Assembly: GCA_036274595.1 (NCBI GenBank)
Contig: DASUFL010000056.1
Location: forward strand, 30,328 to 94,327
Direction of reading: 5' to 3'
DNA length: 64,000 nt
Source: WS-9 sp036274595
Lineage (GTDB): Bacteria > Eisenbacteria > RBG-16-71-46 > SZUA-252
Position numbers and translations under genes: made by a program. Positions 44,519-54,179 of the stretch are shown here, piece by piece. Under the pieces are notes generated by a model. It had not been told where the DNA came from. It was given only the letters and a program-made list of their open reading frames with translations, and made no database searches. Each line of letters starts with the position of its first letter. Positions within the stretch are counted from its first letter, which is position 1.

Positions 44519-44623
44519 AGGAAAACCGCGCGGCGGGCCGGGGTGGAAGGACGGGCGCGAACCGCTTATGATTTCACGCTCGATACGGCACGCGACATTC
44601 GCTCGATCCCCACGGGACAACCC

Positions 44624-46555
44624 TTGATCCGACTGAACGGCATCGGCTACTCCATCGGCACGCGGACCCTGTTCTCCGACGTGGACTGGGTCGTGGGGCC
44701 GGGCGACCGAGTGGCGCTCGTGGGTCCGAACGGAGCGGGCAAGACGACGCTCCTCAAGATCATCCTCGGCGAGGTCACGCCCGAGAAGGGCACGCGCGTC
44801 GTCTCGAAAGGGACGCGCTTCGGCTACTTGCCGCAGGAGGCCGCCGAGAAGTTCGAGGGGACGGTGCTGGATCGCGCGCTCGACGCGCACCGGCATCTGA
44901 TCGAGATGCGCGAGGAGCTGGACGCGCTCTACCAGGAGATCCCGACCCTCGAGCCCGGCCCGGAGATGGAGCGTCTCCTCGATCGCGCCGGCGAGCTGCA
45001 GCATCACCTGGAGCAGCACAGCGAGCACGCGCTCGAGCCCGAGGCGCGCCGGGTTCTCGGCGGGCTCGGCTTCTCGCGCGCCGACCAGGACCGGCCGCTG
45101 TCGGAATTCTCGGGCGGGTGGCGCATGCGCGCCGCGCTCGCCGCGCTCCTCCTCACCGATCCGACGCTCCTCTTCCTCGACGAGCCGACGAATCACCTCG
45201 ATCTTCCCGCGCTCGAATGGCTCGAGGATTATCTCGAGGACTTCCACGGCGGGCTCGTGGTCGTGTCGCACGACCGCGTCTTCCTCGACCGCGTGACGAC
45301 CGAGATCTGCGAGCTGGACCACGAGGAGCTCACGGAATATCCGATGTCGTTCACCGGCTATCTCGAGGAGCGCGAGCTGAGAAGGGAGCGCATCGAGGCG
45401 CAGAACGTCCAGCTCGACAAGAAGATCGCGCAGCTCGAGCGCTTCGCCGAGCGATTCGGCGCCAAGAACACGAAGGCGGCGCAGGCCCACAGCAAGCGGA
45501 AGCAGGCCGAGCGCCTCAAGGCGCGGCGCGTCGTGTTGCCGCGGAAGCCGAGGGGCATCCGCTTCACGTTCCCGCCGCCGCCTCACGTCGGCCGCTCGCT
45601 CATCCGGCTCGAGGACGCATCCTTTGGCTACGACAGGCGCGACGTCTTCTCGGGAGCTTCGTTCGAGATCGAGCGGGGCGAGAAGGTGGCGATCGTGGGA
45701 GCCAACGGGGCCGGAAAGACCACGCTCCTTCGCGTGATCGCGGGGCAGCTCGAGCCGCGCCAGGGCGAGCGCGAGATCCATCAGGCCGCGCGGCCGGCGT
45801 TCTTCGCGCAGCACGCGGCCGAGATCCTGGACGGGACGCTCACGGTGCTCGAGGCGGTGGAGGAGGTGGCGACCGACGACGCGCGTCCGAGGCTGCGATC
45901 GCTCCTCGGGAGCTTCCTCTTCGTGGGCGATGACGTGTTCAAGCATTGCCGTATCCTGTCGGGCGGCGAGCGGCAGCGGGTCGCGATCGCGCGGCTCCTC
46001 CTCCAGCCGACGAACCTGCTCCTCCTCGACGAGCCGACGCATCACTTGGACCTCGCGGGGAAGGAGGTGCTCGAAGAGGCGCTGTCGCAGTATCCGGGCG
46101 CCGTGGTCGTCGTGACGCACGATCGCTCGCTCATGGCCCGGCTCGCGACGCGGATTCTCGCGGTCAGGGACGGACGGGTGGAGCTCTATCCGGGCGGCTA
46201 TGACGACTACGAGGCGGCCCGGCTCGCGGAGTCGGAGGGCCGCGCTCCCCAGCCCTCGCCGGATGGGCACGCCACGTCGGGGAAGCCGGCCAAGCAGAAG
46301 GCCGAGCACGAGCGGAAGGACGACAAGCGCCGCGCCGCCGAATCGAAGCGGCGGACCCAGGAGATCGAGAAGCTGGAGCGGGAGATCGAGGGAAAGGAAT
46401 CCGAGCTCAAGACGCTCGAAGCCCAGCTGGCCGACCCCCAGGTGTACGCTCTGCCCCCGCGCTCGCGCGAGCTGCTCGCGCGATACGAGCATCTCAAGGC
46501 GGATGTGGAAGCGTCCTGGGCCAGGCTCGAGACGCTGAGCGAAGCGAAGTCCTGA
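44624..46555 (+). CDS. ABC-F family ATPase (ribosome-associated type)
   Basis: 643 residues from a TTG at 44624; the frame opens at a GTG at 44543, but the later start places LIRLNGIGYSIG at the N-terminus as in other ABC-F proteins. Two nucleotide-binding domains and no membrane segment are present. NBD1 has GPNGAGKTTLL, FSGGWRMRAALAALL and FLDEPTNHLDLP. NBD2 has GANGAGKTTLL, LSGGERQRVAIARLL and LLDEPTHHLDLA. A linker rich in charged residues (ERIEAQNVQLDKKIAQLERF) lies between, and a coiled coil at the C-terminus (IEKLEREIEGKESELKTLEA), like Uup. These proteins act on ribosomes in translation quality control or antibiotic protection. The kinase gene 11 bases downstream is probably co-transcribed. 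Confidence 0.92.
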   Translation: MIRLNGIGYSIGTRTLFSDVDWVVGPGDRVALVGPNGAGKTTLLKIILGEVTPEKGTRVVSKGTRFGYLPQEAAEKFEGTVLDRALDAHRHLIEMREELDALYQEIPTLEPGPEMERLLDRAGELQHHLEQHSEHALEPEARRVLGGLGFSRADQDRPLSEFSGGWRMRAALAALLLTDPTLLFLDEPTNHLDLPALEWLEDYLEDFHGGLVVVSHDRVFLDRVTTEICELDHEELTEYPMSFTGYLEERELRRERIEAQNVQLDKKIAQLERFAERFGAKNTKAAQAHSKRKQAERLKARRVVLPRKPRGIRFTFPPPPHVGRSLIRLEDASFGYDRRDVFSGASFEIERGEKVAIVGANGAGKTTLLRVIAGQLEPRQGEREIHQAARPAFFAQHAAEILDGTLTVLEAVEEVATDDARPRLRSLLGSFLFVGDDVFKHCRILSGGERQRVAIARLLLQPTNLLLLDEPTHHLDLAGKEVLEEALSQYPGAVVVVTHDRSLMARLATRILAVRDGRVELYPGGYDDYEAARLAESEGRAPQPSPDGHATSGKPAKQKAEHERKDDKRRAAESKRRTQEIEKLEREIEGKESELKTLEAQLADPQVYALPPRSRELLARYEHLKADVEASWARLETLSEAKS

Positions 46556-46566
46556 AAGGGGCGAGG

Positions 46567-48222
46567 TTGGCGGAATCCAAGAAGAAGGCCATGGCGGCGC
46601 CCAAGCTCGGCACGCCCACCGGGATGACGACCACGGCCCGGAGCCGCTGGCACACGCTGCCGCCCGAGCTCTTGAACCAGGCGTGCAAGCGGGTGCGCAT
46701 CATGATCGCCTCGGTCGGGTGCCTCTGGCTCATCGCCTTCATCATGGACATTGTGATCGCGCGCGTCCTCAAGCACCATCACATGGGCGACATGATCATG
46801 ATGGACCGGTTCCCCGCGAACGTGATCGGATGGACCGGCCTCCTGTCCGCGATCGTCGTGCTGTTCGTGATCCGGCGCTTCAAGTGGGCGCCCCGCACGC
46901 TCATCAACATCGGGGTCGTGTACCAGATCTTCACGGCCGCCCTCGTCGCGCTCCTGACCAACCTGAATCCGCACTTCGGCGAGGGACGGATCTCCTGGCT
47001 CTGCATGATCATCCTGATCCAGCCCGCGGTCGTTCCCACGCCGCCGATCAAGACGCTCGTCGCATCCCTGATCATCGCGACCATGGATCCGATCGCGGTG
47101 TGGATCGCCCACCTTCGGGGCGCGCCCATTCCCGCTGACGCGTTCATCCTCACGTGGGCGTTCCTCCCCAACTACATCTGCGTGGGTCTCGCGATGCTCC
47201 CGTCCGCGGTCATCATGGGGCTGAGCCGGCAGGTGAACGAGGCGCGGGAGCTGGGGAGCTATCTCCTGGGCGATCTGATCGGAAAGGGAGGCATGGGGGA
47301 GGTCTACCACGCCCGGCATCGCATGCTGGCGCGTCCCGCGGCCATCAAGCTGATCCGCCCCGAGTCGCTCGGCGCGGCCGACATGAAAGCCGCGCAGGCC
47401 ATGATCCAGCGCTTCCGCCGCGAGGCGCAGGCCGCGGCCTCGCTCAAGTCGCCGCACACGATCGTGCTCTACGACTTCGGCGTGACGGACGATGGGGTGT
47501 TCTACTACGTCATGGAGCTCCTCGATGGGTTCGACCTGGAGACCCTGGTGAAGCGGTTCGGGCCGGTCTCGCCGGAGCGCGCCATCCATCTCCTGAGTCA
47601 CACCTGTCAGTCGCTCGCGGAGGCGCACGCGCGCGGGCTCGTCCACCGCGACGTGAAGCCCTCGAACATCTTCACGTGCCGCCTGGGACTCCAGGTGGAC
47701 TACGCGAAGGTGCTCGACTTCGGACTCGTGAAGGTGGCGCGTGACGCCGAGATGGGCGCGGGCACGGTGCTCATGACCAATCCCGACGTCACGACGGGAA
47801 CACCCGCGTTCATGGCTCCGGAGATGGCGCTGGGCGACGCGGTCGACCACCGGGCCGACATCTACGCGCTCGGCTGCGTCGGCTACTGGCTCCTCACGGG
47901 CCGGCTCGTGTTCGAGGCCGATACTCCGGTCAAGATGATGCTCCAGCACATCCAGTCCACGCCCAAGCGGCCCTCGGAGCTGAGCGAGATCGCCATCCCG
48001 GCCGAGCTGGAGCGGGCGCTCCTCCGCTGTCTCGCCAAGAAGCCCGAGGATCGCCCGCAGACGGCGGACGAGCTCTACCGTCTCCTCGACTCCGTGCCGA
48101 TCGCGGAGCGCTGGACGAAGGAGAGAGCCTCCTCCTGGTGGGACGTCCACAGTCCCGCGTCCGCGCCCATCACGAAGCTCCACGAGGAAACGCCGATCGC
48201 CACGATGCACGTGGTGAAGTAG
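46567..48222 (+). CDS. Ser/Thr protein kinase with N-terminal multi-helix membrane domain
   Basis: 551 residues from a TTG. Residues about 40-225 contain about six hydrophobic helices (IMIASVGCLWLIAFIMDIVI; VIGWTGLLSAIVVLFVI; LCMIILIQPAVVPTP; ILTWAFLPNYICVGLAML). Residues about 235-520 are a complete kinase: IGKGGMGEVY, lysine K261 (AAIKLI), HRD at 360-362 (VHRDVKPSNI), DFGLVK and FMAPEMALG. The order membrane-then-kinase is the reverse of PknB, whose kinase is N-terminal and followed by one helix. The kinase must face the cytoplasm. It may sense the membrane or a small molecule; unknown. It follows the ABC-F gene by 11 bases. Confidence 0.88.
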   Translation: MAESKKKAMAAPKLGTPTGMTTTARSRWHTLPPELLNQACKRVRIMIASVGCLWLIAFIMDIVIARVLKHHHMGDMIMMDRFPANVIGWTGLLSAIVVLFVIRRFKWAPRTLINIGVVYQIFTAALVALLTNLNPHFGEGRISWLCMIILIQPAVVPTPPIKTLVASLIIATMDPIAVWIAHLRGAPIPADAFILTWAFLPNYICVGLAMLPSAVIMGLSRQVNEARELGSYLLGDLIGKGGMGEVYHARHRMLARPAAIKLIRPESLGAADMKAAQAMIQRFRREAQAAASLKSPHTIVLYDFGVTDDGVFYYVMELLDGFDLETLVKRFGPVSPERAIHLLSHTCQSLAEAHARGLVHRDVKPSNIFTCRLGLQVDYAKVLDFGLVKVARDAEMGAGTVLMTNPDVTTGTPAFMAPEMALGDAVDHRADIYALGCVGYWLLTGRLVFEADTPVKMMLQHIQSTPKRPSELSEIAIPAELERALLRCLAKKPEDRPQTADELYRLLDSVPIAERWTKERASSWWDVHSPASAPITKLHEETPIATMHVVK

Positions 48223-48234
48223 GGCGGCCCGCTC

Positions 48235-49968
48235 CTACCGGAGTAGCTCGTAGGCGGCGTCGTCTCCGAAGCGCGCGCGTGGAAGGAGCCGCTTCTGGAG
48301 GGCGAGCGATCTCTCGAGGTCCTCCCGTCGCTCGGGCGGGACATCTCCGAAATGGACGATCAGCAGCTTTCCGCCCATTCGACCCAGCGCATCGAGTGCC
48401 GGATCGTTCGGGAAGTCCTGCATCGCGAGACGAAACGATCGGTACCTCGGCGAGATGAACCCACTCGATCCGTCGAGTCGCGGCTGGCCGTGCACCAGAA
48501 CGAGCAATTGACGGTACGAATCGACCGCGGTCTCGTCGCTGTCCTGGCGCGGCACGGGTAGCTCCAAGAAGGGAGTCCCCGCAGGCTGGGTCGCGAGCCA
48601 CGCGTACATCGCGGGGATCCTGTCCAGCTTCGGAATCGAAGCCGTCGGGATCGGGCGGATCCAGGAATCCAGGAACAGGAAGACGATCGCGAGCGCCACG
48701 AGCCATGCGGCGAGTCTCGCGTTTCGCTTTCGGATCCAGCTCCAGCTGTGCCCCGCGACCACGGCCAGGCCGAGAGCGACCAGAACGGACAGTCGGGCCG
48801 GGGCCCGCATGCTGGCGAACCCCGGAAGCGTCGAGTAGAGGAGAGCGTAGGGGAGAGGAATCCACAGGAGGCGTCCCGCGACGTGGAGAACGGGTCCCAA
48901 GGACAGGACGAGGCCGATGGCGGACAAGAACAGCATGGCCCCGGGATCGCCCAAGAGGTTCAGCCTCGCGCGTAGCGAGGCCCAGGCCGATGCCTGCCGG
49001 TGGCCTACCGCCCGATCCGGCGGACGCTTCAAGCCTGCGACGAGCCAGATCGCCGTGAGTAGAACGACGGCCGTGCCGGGCCAATAGGACTGTTCTCCAG
49101 AGGGCGTCCCGAGTCTCGCCGCCGCCGGAGAGCTTGGGTTCCATCGCACATAGTCCGTGAGGTCGGCCGAGTACAGAGCGGTCTCGCCGAGCGACCGTCT
49201 GAACTCGGGCAGCGCGTGCCGCTGCTCGATGTAGGGCCACGTGACCGGCACGATGGCCGCCAGGGCGGCCAGGAGCAATCCCACCCAGAGGAGGCGGTGC
49301 TCCCGTGGCGGTGTCTGCCCCCGCACGAGGGCCAGGTAGGAACCGACGACGACGACGGCAATCGCGAGATAGTAGGCGTAATACCACCCGAAGTAGACCT
49401 GGGCCGTGAGCGTGCCCACGACGCCGACCGCATCGCGGACCTTCCTTCGGCGCAGATAGCGGACCAGGAACAGGAGTCCAAGCGGGAGGAACTGGGTCTG
49501 GAGCTGATTGAGGAGATCGATTTGCGCGAGTCGGTAGGAGCTGAACGCGAACCAGGCCCCGCTCAGAACCGCCCCAGCTCGAGGGATTCCGAGAAGTCGG
49601 GCCAGCCGGTAGGTGGCCCACGCCGACAGGACGAACGAGGCCAGCAGCAGTCCGTTGTACGCCGCGGGCAATGAATTCCACCCTCGGAGAAGCGGCCAAG
49701 CCAGGATCGTTTCACCCGTCATGTGGTCCATGTACGTCAGCGTTCGGGGTTCCGGGAAGAAGATCGGCGGATGGAACAGTCGCGACGGATTCGTCGCGAG
49801 CGCCATCCGGTCCCACCCGATGAGAAACGTCTGCAGGAAGGGATCGAATTGGGTCTTGGACAGGGGAATGGACGACGAATAGCGGGCGACCACCGGCCAT
49901 AGCCAGACGATGGTGATCAGGGCGTACGCGGGCAGCACGAACCAGGAGCGGTACCGGTCCCGGCTCAT
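48235..49968 (-). CDS. Polytopic membrane protein, probable GT-C-type glycosyltransferase
   Basis: 577 residues and about 11-12 helices. After the first helix comes a periplasmic loop (IPLSKTQFDPFLQTFLIGW, then HMTGETILAWPLLRG) similar to lipid-linked-sugar transferases of the GT-C fold. The C-terminal 150 residues are soluble (PAGTPFLELPVPRQDSDETA, PERREDLERSLALQKRLLP). No clear DxD or ExD catalytic motif could be assigned with certainty. The ATG at 49968 overlaps the stop of the preceding gene (ATGA). With its two upstream partners it forms an overlapping operon, possibly for a cell-surface glycan or lipid modification. Confidence 0.72.
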   Translation of the reverse strand: MSRDRYRSWFVLPAYALITIVWLWPVVARYSSSIPLSKTQFDPFLQTFLIGWDRMALATNPSRLFHPPIFFPEPRTLTYMDHMTGETILAWPLLRGWNSLPAAYNGLLLASFVLSAWATYRLARLLGIPRAGAVLSGAWFAFSSYRLAQIDLLNQLQTQFLPLGLLFLVRYLRRRKVRDAVGVVGTLTAQVYFGWYYAYYLAIAVVVVGSYLALVRGQTPPREHRLLWVGLLLAALAAIVPVTWPYIEQRHALPEFRRSLGETALYSADLTDYVRWNPSSPAAARLGTPSGEQSYWPGTAVVLLTAIWLVAGLKRPPDRAVGHRQASAWASLRARLNLLGDPGAMLFLSAIGLVLSLGPVLHVAGRLLWIPLPYALLYSTLPGFASMRAPARLSVLVALGLAVVAGHSWSWIRKRNARLAAWLVALAIVFLFLDSWIRPIPTASIPKLDRIPAMYAWLATQPAGTPFLELPVPRQDSDETAVDSYRQLLVLVHGQPRLDGSSGFISPRYRSFRLAMQDFPNDPALDALGRMGGKLLIVHFGDVPPERREDLERSLALQKRLLPRARFGDDAAYELLR

Positions 49969-51890
49969 GGATCGGTCCGTTGCTTCACCCGCCACGTCTC
50001 GAGCTTCGCGAGCACCTCGGCGCTCTCCCTGTCTCCCGGCTTCACCTCCTGGAGCCGGCGCGCCATCTCCTTCGCCTGCGCGAAGTACTCGCTCCCGTAG
50101 AACATCGCCATCCAGTAGCGGAGCGCCTCGGGATCGCGCGGTGAGATGCCAAACACGCGGTACGCCTGCCCATCGAGCGCGGGGGAGCGCGACGGCTGCG
50201 CGATCACGCGGGCGATGGCGTCGATCGCGATGCCGTGAGGCAGAGGCGGCGCCGATCGGAGAATCCGCTCTGCTCCCGTCGAGTCCCCGCGCGCGTAGAG
50301 CACCATGGCGGCGAGCCTCAGGTCGTGGGAGCGGACGAGGAGATGGGGCTCGGTGTTCGCGAGACGAAGGAGGATGCGGACCGCGCGATCGGGGTCGCCC
50401 GTGGCCGCGACGCCGCGCGCGTAGGTCCCGATCACGACCCGGATCTCGGGCATCCGGGGGGGTGCGCCGCTCGACCGGACCGAGGGGATGTCGGGATCGA
50501 TCTGAATCAGGTCCCGATCCTCCGTGATGCGGAGCAGGATCTCGTGCGGCGCGCCCGCCATGCGCCGCTCCGGATCGAGCACCTGGATCGTCGGGTCGTT
50601 GTACCAGATCCGCGCCGCCTGTCCGTCGACCAGGGTTCCGTGAATTCCCGCCATGCCGCTGGCCGCCACCGAGACGAGGACCTGGGTGCCATGGGGCAGC
50701 GTCGGGTAGAGCTCCCGAAATTTCCGCTCCAGGCCGCGCGTCGCGCGCTCGCCGTCGATGAAGCTCCGCTCGGTGAGGAGGGCGCCGCTCGGATCGTGCA
50801 CGCCGCGGCTCCAGAGCCCGAGCGCCAGGTAGACGGCGAGCGCGAACGCGGACACCGCGGCCTCGGTCCGCGCGAGAACGATGCCCAGCGCGATCGAGGT
50901 GCCCAGAGCGGGAATGCAGACGAAGTACGCGGCCCACCGGCGGACCACGAGCGACGGAAGCAGGAGCGCCGGAATCGTGAGGAGCGCCCCGAGCAGGACC
51001 GCGCGTCGCGGGGTGAGCGCGCCTGTGGGGCCGTGTCCCGCCCGGCGCGTCAGGACGAGGGCCAGGACGCCCAGGACCCAGGCGGCGGCCGAATAGGCGA
51101 TCCGGTCCGCGGGCCATGGCGTCCCGAGCCCCGTCGCCGGAGCGTTGAAGAGGGCGCGCCAGTAGCCCCTCCACTCGAGAAACACCATCGTCTGGTTCTG
51201 GAATCCGACGTAGCTCTTCGGCTCCTCGTTCAACTGGCCGGTCACGAGAAGGCGGATGCCGGGATGGAGCGCGGCCCATGCAACCGCGACCGCGCCGAAC
51301 GCGAGGAGCGGAACGAGCACGCGCGCCGGCTTCCGGCCGAGAAGGAGATCCCAGAGCACGAGCACGGGCAAAGCCGCGCCGATCGCTTCCTTGGAGAGGA
51401 GCGCCATCAGCATCGCGATCACGGCCCATGCGGTGTGTCCCCGGTCGTGGAGGTCGAGCGCCACGAGGAAGAAGAGGATCGCCGCGAGGTCCTGTGCGCC
51501 GCTCGCCCAGCCCACGAGGCTGGCGGCGGGCGCGATGCCGGCGAAGAGGAGCCCGGCGAGGAGCCCAGCGCGCGTGCCCGCATGCCGCGCGATGACGATC
51601 GCGAGGAGCCAGGCCGACAAAGCGAGCATCGCCAGGTTCGCGAGATGCGACGCGATCGCTCCCGCGTCACCGGCAAAGGCGAGCGGGAGGAAGTAGAGCC
51701 CCTGGGTGAGCGGCCGGTAGAACGCGGCGCCCTGTACGTACTCGAGGCACGCGGCAAGGCCGCGCTGCGCCCGCGTGAGGAAGTAGTAGTCGTCCCAGAA
51801 GTAGCCGAGCCGGAGCATCGGGAGCGCGAGCGCGATCGCCGCGAGTGGCGGCGCGAGGAGAGTCAAGCGCCGCGCGGCGCCGCCGCTCAT
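49965..51890 (-). CDS. Polytopic membrane protein with C-terminal helical repeats, probable GT-C-type glycosyltransferase
   Basis: 641 residues. About 10-11 helices follow MSGGAARRLTLLAPPLAAIA. An acidic pair near the first periplasmic loop (LRLGYFWDDYYFLTRAQRG) and QGAAFYRPLTQGLYFLPLAF match GT-C/ArnT-like proteins of environmental bacteria, where the DD after helix 1 is the presumed catalytic site. The last 220 residues form a soluble part with TPR-like helices (PDRAVRILLRLANTEPHLLV; DSTGAERILRSAPP; EYFAQAKEMARRLQEVKPGD). The ATG overlaps the stop of the transporter gene upstream, and the stop overlaps the next start, so the three genes are translationally coupled. Confidence 0.75.
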   Translation of the reverse strand: MSGGAARRLTLLAPPLAAIALALPMLRLGYFWDDYYFLTRAQRGLAACLEYVQGAAFYRPLTQGLYFLPLAFAGDAGAIASHLANLAMLALSAWLLAIVIARHAGTRAGLLAGLLFAGIAPAASLVGWASGAQDLAAILFFLVALDLHDRGHTAWAVIAMLMALLSKEAIGAALPVLVLWDLLLGRKPARVLVPLLAFGAVAVAWAALHPGIRLLVTGQLNEEPKSYVGFQNQTMVFLEWRGYWRALFNAPATGLGTPWPADRIAYSAAAWVLGVLALVLTRRAGHGPTGALTPRRAVLLGALLTIPALLLPSLVVRRWAAYFVCIPALGTSIALGIVLARTEAAVSAFALAVYLALGLWSRGVHDPSGALLTERSFIDGERATRGLERKFRELYPTLPHGTQVLVSVAASGMAGIHGTLVDGQAARIWYNDPTIQVLDPERRMAGAPHEILLRITEDRDLIQIDPDIPSVRSSGAPPRMPEIRVVIGTYARGVAATGDPDRAVRILLRLANTEPHLLVRSHDLRLAAMVLYARGDSTGAERILRSAPPLPHGIAIDAIARVIAQPSRSPALDGQAYRVFGISPRDPEALRYWMAMFYGSEYFAQAKEMARRLQEVKPGDRESAEVLAKLETWRVKQRTDP

Positions 51891-54127
51891 TCCCGCTTTT
51901 CCTCTCGCCGGATCTCGTCGAGCCGGATCACGATCGACGCGCTCGAGTCGAGAAGGTCGTTCAAGACCTGGTCGGGTGCGCGCGCTGGACCTGCCCGGCG
52001 GGGACGGTTGTCCTCGAGGTAGGGCCAGAGTGCCTTTCGAATGTCCGGCGGAAGGGTCGTCTCCAGGTATTCGAGCGCCGTGCCGCGGAGGAGCGGATCG
52101 GTCGCGTGGAGCCCTTTGAACGCGATCTTGAGCGGCTGCCTCGGCAGCGCGAGCGCGAGGAGCGTGAACACGTGTTCGAGGCTCCGGTTCGCTCTGTCCT
52201 TGAGCACCTCGTCCATGACCGGAGACCACGAGTCGTCGTCCATCCGGTCGAGCACCTTCCGGCTCTCCCAGACACCGGATCCCGCCAGCACCTCGCGCAG
52301 CACGGCCGCGAAGGCCTCGTCCGGCGGGACCGTGAGCGTGGCCTTGAGCTCCGCCAGGTGGGCGAGTCCGCGCCCGCACCGATAGCGCACCTCGAATCGC
52401 GGATCGCGGAGCCCTCCCAGGAGCGCCTGCACGGCGCGCGGATCTTGAAACGTCGCGAGAACGAGCGGGATGCGCCGGCGGATCGTGAACTCGACCTCGG
52501 GATCGAGGAGCGAGTCCTCGAGCGCGCCGATGGCATCGGGGGTCGCGCGGCGCAGCGCCGAGAGCGCGTCGGACGCCACCTCGTCCCAGGCGAGCAGCGG
52601 GATGACGTGTGTCGCGAGCGTCCCGTCGATCCGCACCGCGGCCAGCGCGCGGCGCACGCGCGGCACGTCGCGCGAATGGAGATCGCGGATGCGAGCCAGC
52701 TCGACCGCGGCCTCGCCGTCCGCCTCGACGCGGAGGGACGCCGTCGAGCCCGGCGCCACTGCGTCCGACCTGGGCACTTGGAGGATCTGGCTCAGGGCGA
52801 GAGGGCCCAGCGTCTGGAGCACCGTGGAGCGGGTGGTCGCATCCTGCACGTCTTGGATGTCGAGCTGAACGGCTCGCGACACGAGACCCCGCGCGAGCGC
52901 GCTCACGTAGCCCCGGTGGAGCCCCCACGCGAGGAAGAATCCGGCCGTGGAGATCGCCGAGGCCATGAAGAGGAGCACCGTGCCCTGCCGTCCCTCGAGG
53001 CCGACGAGGAGGACCGCCTGCGCGAGCCCGGCGGCGATGATGTCCCCCGCGCGCGCGGTCCCGACGTCGGCGAGCGACTTGATGGCCCGCTTCTCCCGCT
53101 GCGGGACAGGGGTGAAGAGCACCTCGTAGCCCGCGCGGAAGAGCGAGTTCGAGAGCACCGACTCGACCGCGCGGGCCGCGATGGTCGGGCCGAGCCCCGG
53201 GATCGCGGCCGCCGTCGCCGAGGCGATCGCCACGCCTCCGGGAAGCGCCGCCGCGGATCGCGCCGGGCCGAGGCGCTCGAGCACCCAGCGGCTGAGCGAC
53301 GTCTGCACCAGCACCGTCACGAGCGAGGTGGCCGTGTAGAAGTAGGCGAAGAACCGGAGCAGACTCCCCTGTTCGCTCATGGCCAAGGACGCCCGGCCCT
53401 TGAGCACGAGATCGATCAGCCCCTCGCTGATCGTGGCGAGGAGGACGAGGTTGATGAGCCCGCGGATGTAGGGCGTCCTCGCCACCACCGCGTGCGGATT
53501 CAAGTGCTCCTCGCGGGGCGTCGGGGTCTCCGGCCCGCGCACGCCCGTGATGGGGTGCGATGTCGACGCGACGCGCGCGATGGCGGCGGCGCAGACGAAG
53601 TGGAACGCCGCGAGGATCGGGATCATGGTGGTGAGCGGGAGCGCGCCCGCGATCTGCGACGCCACGAATCCGCCCAGGAGCCCGCCCACGGTCGCCGCGG
53701 CGGTGATGCGGCCTAGCTGGCGCTTGGCGGAGCGCGGATCGAACCGCTCGTTCATGAACTGCCAGAAGCCGGATACGAGGAGGGCGCCTAGGCAGCCGTA
53801 GTGCGCGTAGAGAAGGATCGACGCGGGCCCTGGGGCGACGAACGACACGCCCCACTCGACGAGCATCAAGAGACCGCTCACGAGAAACGCGGTCGGGATC
53901 AGGCGCTCCGGCCCCCACGCGCTGAGCGCCCGCGTCGACCCGTACGCCAGTGCGAGCGACGCGGCCGACGTCACCGCCACCATCGCGGGAAGGTACCGAA
54001 CCGGATACATGGACAGGAAGAACGCGTCCCGGGTCGCCTTGGCGCCGACCTGGTAGGCGATCATGGCCACGGCCGCGACGCTCGCGGCGAGGAGGAACGA
54101 ACGGGTATCGCGCGGGGCGGAGGTCAA
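51887..54127 (-). CDS. NTT/MFS-like transporter fused to HEAT repeats
   Basis: 746 residues. The N-terminal part (about 1-420) has 11-12 helices with features of the nucleotide-transporter (Npt1/NTT) type: YQVGAKATRDAFFLSMYPVR, GFWQFMNERFDPRSAKRQLG, FRAGYEVLFTPVPQREKRAI. The C-terminal 300 residues are HEAT-like repeats (IPLLAWDEVASDALSALRRA; LVLATFQDPRAVQALLGGLR; DPLLRGTALEYLETTLPPDI). Related fusions are known in free-living bacteria. Whether nucleotides are transported is not known, and ATP/ADP exchange as in obligate intracellular bacteria is not implied. First of three overlapping genes with two GT-C-like proteins. Confidence 0.78.
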   Translation of the reverse strand: MTSAPRDTRSFLLAASVAAVAMIAYQVGAKATRDAFFLSMYPVRYLPAMVAVTSAASLALAYGSTRALSAWGPERLIPTAFLVSGLLMLVEWGVSFVAPGPASILLYAHYGCLGALLVSGFWQFMNERFDPRSAKRQLGRITAAATVGGLLGGFVASQIAGALPLTTMIPILAAFHFVCAAAIARVASTSHPITGVRGPETPTPREEHLNPHAVVARTPYIRGLINLVLLATISEGLIDLVLKGRASLAMSEQGSLLRFFAYFYTATSLVTVLVQTSLSRWVLERLGPARSAAALPGGVAIASATAAAIPGLGPTIAARAVESVLSNSLFRAGYEVLFTPVPQREKRAIKSLADVGTARAGDIIAAGLAQAVLLVGLEGRQGTVLLFMASAISTAGFFLAWGLHRGYVSALARGLVSRAVQLDIQDVQDATTRSTVLQTLGPLALSQILQVPRSDAVAPGSTASLRVEADGEAAVELARIRDLHSRDVPRVRRALAAVRIDGTLATHVIPLLAWDEVASDALSALRRATPDAIGALEDSLLDPEVEFTIRRRIPLVLATFQDPRAVQALLGGLRDPRFEVRYRCGRGLAHLAELKATLTVPPDEAFAAVLREVLAGSGVWESRKVLDRMDDDSWSPVMDEVLKDRANRSLEHVFTLLALALPRQPLKIAFKGLHATDPLLRGTALEYLETTLPPDIRKALWPYLEDNRPRRAGPARAPDQVLNDLLDSSASIVIRLDEIRREEKRE

Positions 54128-54179
54128 GGCGTGAGAATAACCCGGCGAAGCAGCGCCGGGCGGAACGACCTTGGTGAGG

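Noticed and set aside
48235..54127. Parasite-type ATP/ADP translocase as sign of an intracellular lifestyle
   Set aside because: Gene content is that of a free-living aerobe (full 2-oxoglutarate dehydrogenase, ABC-F, many kinases, secreted oxidase), and the transporter is fused to HEAT repeats, unlike the parasite proteins.
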